This document shows positions 63,180 to 64,000 of a stretch of DNA of 64,000 nucleotides, piece after piece; the stretch's first letter is position 1, and each line of letters opens with the position of its first letter. The translations under genes were made by a program, and so were the position numbers. Under the pieces are notes generated by a model that was not told the origin of the DNA, made no database searches, and worked only from the letters and a program-made list of their open reading frames with translations. This stretch comes from Propionibacteriaceae bacterium (GTDB lineage: Bacteria > Actinomycetota > Actinomycetes > Propionibacteriales > Propionibacteriaceae): positions 1 to 64,000 of the forward strand of contig JAPUEI010000042.1 of the NCBI GenBank assembly GCA_027492675.1, given 5' to 3'.

Positions 63180-64000
63180 TCAACGCGTCGGGGAGGCTCC
63201 CTGTTCCAGCGCGGGCGCCTTCACGAACAGCATGACCACGAAGCCGGCCACCAGGATGACCGCTATGCCCAGGATGCCCCAGTACTGGGCGTTCGACTCG
63301 TGCCGCAGCAGGAAACCCAGCTGGACGGCGAGACCGAAGAACACGGGGGACAGGAAGGAGATCGCGCGGCCGGTGGTCGCGTACAGTCCGAAGACCTCGC
63401 CCGACTTGCCCTCGGGGATGAGACGCGCGAGGTAGCTACGGGAGGCCGATTGCGCGGGTCCGACGAAGACCGTGAGGCCGAGCCCCACGGTCCAGAAGAC
63501 CGGCTTGCCGCCCCCGTGCAGGATGAAGATCAGCGACGACAGCACGGCCAGGCTCGCCAGCGAGATGAGGATCACTCGGCGCGCGCCGATCTTGTCGTCG
63601 AGGAAGCCGAAGAGCATCGTCGACACACCGGCCGTGATGTTGGCCGCGGCGCCGAAGATGATGACGTCACCGGGGCTGAAGCCGAACGTGCCGGCCGCGA
63701 TGACGGCTCCGAACGAGAAGACACCGGCGAGCCCATCGCGGAACACCGCGGAGGCGATCAGGAACGTGATCAGCGGACGGTCGGTGCGCCACAGCCGCAC
63801 GAGGGTGCGCCAGAGCTCGACGTACGCGCCGAAGAAGCCAGGGTGCTTGCCATCGGAGATGATCGGAGGCCGGTTCTTCAGCATGACCAGGGGCGCGATC
63901 GTGAACACGATCGTCCAGACGGCGCAGACCAGCATCGACACCCGGATGTTCGAGCGGTCGGCAGCGGAGACTCCGAACAGTCCCACCTCCGGCTTGATGA
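63180..64000 (-). CDS. MFS transporter (UMF1/Atg22-like), N-terminus outside the window
   Basis: At least 273 residues of a transporter whose reading frame remains open to the window edge. The visible part has six to seven hydrophobic segments and the loops LDDKIGARRVIL and YLARLIPEGKSGEVFGLYATTGRAISF, typical of the UMF1/Atg22-like branch of the major facilitator superfamily. An in-frame GTG at 63986 is unlikely as the true start since the similarity to family members continues through it. It lies 22 bp upstream of rbpA on the same strand. Confidence 0.85.
   Translation of the reverse strand, partial: IKPEVGLFGVSAADRSNIRVSMLVCAVWTIVFTIAPLVMLKNRPPIISDGKHPGFFGAYVELWRTLVRLWRTDRPLITFLIASAVFRDGLAGVFSFGAVIAAGTFGFSPGDVIIFGAAANITAGVSTMLFGFLDDKIGARRVILISLASLAVLSSLIFILHGGGKPVFWTVGLGLTVFVGPAQSASRSYLARLIPEGKSGEVFGLYATTGRAISFLSPVFFGLAVQLGFLLRHESNAQYWGILGIAVILVAGFVVMLFVKAPALEQGASPTR

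Overview
The window is high-GC DNA from an actinobacterium. RbpA (a sigma-factor-associated RNA polymerase protein confined to Actinobacteria), a separate Lnt followed by a polyprenol-phosphomannose synthase, FxsA next to rbpA, an LAxTG surface protein and several start codons placed 7-8 nt after a -10 box (leaderless messages) all point there. Propionibacteriales (Nocardioidaceae/Propionibacteriaceae) is my best guess, by general resemblance only.

Region 1 (1-14.0 kb) looks like an insertion hotspot behind a tRNA-Pro gene whose last 20 bases open the window. The tRNA tail plus the following hairpin occurs three times (about 9-70, 12446-12508, 13901-13961). Between copies 1 and 2 lies one tightly coupled 11-gene operon on the minus strand (11343 to 691): a lipoprotein solute-binding protein, two permeases and two ATPases of a Dpp/Opp-type importer, a type-B carboxylesterase, an AtuA (DUF1446) protein with its small ferredoxin-fold partner as a separate gene, a thiolase and both subunits of a 3-oxoacid CoA-transferase. 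A divergent GntR/FCD regulator shares a palindrome-rich promoter with it. The order reads as uptake, ester cleavage, unknown AtuA-type steps, CoA activation and thiolysis. Between copies 2 and 3 is a secreted beta-propeller protein.

Region 2 (14.0-22.4 kb) carries surface or secreted proteins: a protein with three repeats of exact 128-residue period plus an IPT/TIG domain and a possible double-psi barrel; a 1010-residue LASTG-anchored protein with four repeats carrying a V-L-D-D motif, less GC-rich than its neighbours; a LuxR-type regulator; and cspA.

Region 3 (22.4-40.2 kb) is a glycan/sugar utilisation region: MFS transporter, GH2 glycosidase, DUF2804 protein, PfkB kinase, divergent DeoR regulator, GH4 glycosidase, PIG-L deacetylase, an ABC sugar importer (binding protein and two permeases), then a P-loop kinase and a fatty-acid desaturase, followed by a GH38 alpha-mannosidase and a GPH-type sugar transporter. 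Region 4 (40.3-42.9 kb) has an unknown small protein, a nested inverted-repeat element and recQ.

Region 5 (42.9-53.5 kb) is an L-arabinose regulon on the minus strand: ROK repressor, araB, araD, araA, sugar-binding lipoprotein, ATPase, permease, with a stable hairpin after the binding-protein gene. A DUF2961 (GH172-like) enzyme is divergent from the repressor. Region 6 (53.5-64.0 kb) is housekeeping: an RNA cyclic phosphodiesterase, a YciI protein, a small membrane protein, the methionine genes metY-metX-metW, an orphan osmolyte-binding protein, a 5'-3' exonuclease, lnt, the polyprenol-phosphomannose synthase, fxsA, rbpA and a truncated MFS transporter. No CRISPR array, transposase or integrase was seen.
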